Shown piece after piece: positions 5,650-7,218 of a DNA stretch of 7,218 nt. Under the pieces are notes generated by a model, which had not been told where the DNA came from, did no database searches, and saw only the letters and a list, made by a program, of their open reading frames with translations. Position 1 is the first letter of the stretch. Each line of letters starts with the position of its first letter. This stretch comes from Candidatus Cloacimonadota bacterium (GTDB lineage: Bacteria > Cloacimonadota > Cloacimonadia > Cloacimonadales > Cloacimonadaceae): positions 1 through 7,218 of the forward strand of contig JALNXT010000075.1 in the NCBI GenBank assembly GCA_023230245.1, read 5' to 3'. A program made the translations under genes and the position numbers.

Positions 5650-6933
5650 ATGAACAAGATGCCCGGAATGCTGGATGCCGACCTTCGGGGTAAGGTCTGT
5701 TTAGTTAGGATGGATCATAACGTGGTGAAAAAAGGGAAAATTAAAGACACCATGCGTATTGATGCCACTATTCCCACTCTTTTACATATATTTAAACAAG
5801 GGGGCTTGCCCATATTGATGAGCCATGTGGGGCGTCCCTATGACAAAACTACCGGTGATATCACTATCTCTGAAGCAGATGCCGTGGAAGCTATTGTAAA
5901 GTATCTGGAGAATAAGCTTCAGCTAACAGGCATAGTTCCGGCTTTAACCGCCACTTCCAAAGAGGGTATTTCGGATATTCACCCTTTGCAAGACTCTATT
6001 GATAAACTAAAGGCTGGGAAGGTGGATTTTGTCTATCTGCCCAATACCCGCTGGTTTAAAGGCGAAGAGGCTAAGGACGAGAAAGCCGATATCTTTGCCA
6101 AAGCACTCGCCAGCTATGCCGATGTTTATATTAATGATGCGTTTGGCTCCTGGCAAGCACATGCCAGCACCTATGCAATCGTGAAATACCTTCCTTCCTA
6201 TGCGGGACTTTTGATGCAGAAAGAAGTGGATAGCCTGCAAGCTGTATTTAGCCCCAAGCGTCCCTTAGTAGGGATTGTGGCAGGCGCAAAGTTTGATACC
6301 AAGATAGGGCCGCTGTCTTCGCTTATCAAGATTGCCGATCACCTCATCCTCGGCGGGGTTATCTATAATGCCTATCTCTGCTATAAATATGGGGTGCAAA
6401 TCGAAGGGGTTAGCGCAGAAGACATTGCCCAAGCTGAAAAGTTCATCAAAGATAGTGGCGAACATGCGGCGAAGATTGTGGAACTGCCCTTTATCATAGA
6501 AAACAAAGGTATTGAATACAGAGATGCCAATAGCTGGAAAGTGCAGAACATAAAAGACATCCCTAAGGGGACAAAGCTTGGTTTTGTGCTGGATATTGCC
6601 CCTCAGAGCTTTGAGCTGGAAGAGATAAGTGAGATATTTACCGAAGCGGGAAGCTTCTTTGTAAATGCCGTGATGGGCTACACTACTTTGTTCCCGGAAG
6701 GCAGCATGGCAATGTATCGCCTGATAGATAACTGCGACAAAGCGGTAAAGCTATTTGGCGGTGGAGATACGATTCAGGATTTTAAAGAATATCTCCCCGG
6801 TGTGTTTGCAAGAGCGCAGATTGACCCTAAATACTATTTCTTCACCGGTGGTGGAGCGATCCTGGATGCCATTCAGCAAGGTTCCGCCTTTGGCATGAAA
6901 CCCATTAAAGCTTTAATAGAAAAACAAAATTAG
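5650..6933 (+). CDS. pgk: Divergent phosphoglycerate kinase
   Basis: A PGK-family protein; canonical members transfer phosphate between 1,3-bisphosphoglycerate and ADP in glycolysis/gluconeogenesis. The 427 residues give both lobes. Retained are LVRMDHNV (18-25), Arg36, SHVGRP (58-63), NTRW with Arg134, NDAFG (162-166), AHAST (170-174), GAKFDTKIG (212-220) with both lysines, GGGDT (370-374) and FTGGGA (398-403). Departures from the usual family are clear: Phe to His in the RxDFN motif; PNTRW for the usual ENxRF; SWQAHAS for the usual TAHRAHAS, so the conserved His-Arg pair is lost along with one residue; and NAVMGYTTLFPEG in place of NGPxGVFE near the nucleotide site. The gene heads a probable operon with methylmalonyl-CoA mutase. 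It may be the organism's working PGK in a divergent lineage, or a paralogue acting on another acyl phosphate. The fold assignment is secure and the substrate is less so. Confidence 0.88.
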   Translation: MNKMPGMLDADLRGKVCLVRMDHNVVKKGKIKDTMRIDATIPTLLHIFKQGGLPILMSHVGRPYDKTTGDITISEADAVEAIVKYLENKLQLTGIVPALTATSKEGISDIHPLQDSIDKLKAGKVDFVYLPNTRWFKGEEAKDEKADIFAKALASYADVYINDAFGSWQAHASTYAIVKYLPSYAGLLMQKEVDSLQAVFSPKRPLVGIVAGAKFDTKIGPLSSLIKIADHLILGGVIYNAYLCYKYGVQIEGVSAEDIAQAEKFIKDSGEHAAKIVELPFIIENKGIEYRDANSWKVQNIKDIPKGTKLGFVLDIAPQSFELEEISEIFTEAGSFFVNAVMGYTTLFPEGSMAMYRLIDNCDKAVKLFGGGDTIQDFKEYLPGVFARAQIDPKYYFFTGGGAILDAIQQGSAFGMKPIKALIEKQN

Positions 6934-6956
6934 ATATTGAAAAGGGAGACAAGAGC

Positions 6957-7218
6957 GTGGTAAAAGAAGATAAGCTGAACCTACTGGACAGCTTTGCTGC
7001 CCCCAGTTACGATGAATGGCTGAAAGCAGTAGAAGATACGCTGAAAGGTGCTGATTTTAACAAAGTGATGCGGACTAAGACCTATGAAGGGATTACGTTG
7101 CAACCCATCTATCGTAAAGAGGATATTGCCGATTTGAACTTTTGCCAGAGCCTCCCCGGCTCGGCACCTTACGTGCGTGGCAACAATCCTGATCGCTTTT
7201 TAGACGAAGCCTGGCTAA
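6957..7218 (+). CDS. mutA: Methylmalonyl-CoA mutase, probably small subunit (5' part only)
   Basis: Adenosylcobalamin-dependent mutase family, which interconverts succinyl-CoA and methylmalonyl-CoA in propionate metabolism. Only the first 87 codons are visible and the gene continues past the right edge. The signature is EWLKAVEDTLKGADF followed by VMRTKTYEGITLQPIYRKED and LPGSAPYVRG, the start of the substrate-binding barrel. This N-terminal pattern fits the small (beta, MutA) subunit of heterodimeric mutases better than the large chain, but the cut-off leaves room for a single-chain enzyme. The start is GTG 6957, preceded by GGGAG (6944-6948) with 8-base spacing. It lies 23 bases after the pgk stop with no terminator between them, so the two are probably co-transcribed. 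Confidence 0.88.
   Translation, partial: MVKEDKLNLLDSFAAPSYDEWLKAVEDTLKGADFNKVMRTKTYEGITLQPIYRKEDIADLNFCQSLPGSAPYVRGNNPDRFLDEAWL

Overview
The window is a compact, moderately AT-rich bacterial segment. It probably comes from a diderm anaerobe of the Cloacimonadota (Cloacimonetes) type. This is an inference from three things: an MCE lipid-transport operon with an outer-membrane-like protein, a divergent phosphoglycerate kinase placed directly ahead of methylmalonyl-CoA mutase, and short hairpin-rich intergenic repeats. No 16S or other marker gene is present to confirm it.

Region 1 (1-4584, + strand) is a tightly packed envelope lipid-transport operon. In order it holds the C-terminal tail of an MCE/MlaD-type substrate-binding protein, a 728-residue lipoprotein, an MlaE-type permease with a fused N-terminal STAS domain, an MlaF-type ATPase, and dihydrofolate reductase (folA). 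Gaps are a few bases or the genes overlap by 1-4 bases, so translation is probably coupled. The lipoprotein is the most unusual gene. It starts like a PqiC-type ABC auxiliary lipoprotein and continues into two beta-sandwich-like segments and a 310-residue C-terminal region that looks like an outer-membrane beta-barrel. The inferred machine has permease, STAS and ATPase in the inner membrane, MCE protein in the periplasm, and the fused lipoprotein/barrel at the outer membrane.

Region 2 (4585-4830) is non-coding. It holds two degenerate tandem copies of a REP-like double-hairpin element and a separate 9-bp inverted repeat.

Region 3 (4831-5274, - strand) is one 147-residue protein of unknown function, with a strong ribosome binding site and a plausible promoter overlain by a dyad.

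Region 4 (5275-5649) is a 375-base divergent intergenic region with no gene. It carries the promoters for both flanking genes, a 19-bp dyad, a long near-perfect hairpin, three AT-rich 12-base units and a perfect 12-bp tandem duplication.

Region 5 (5650-7218, + strand) is a likely operon of a divergent phosphoglycerate kinase followed 23 bases later by the start of a methylmalonyl-CoA mutase subunit, which runs off the window.
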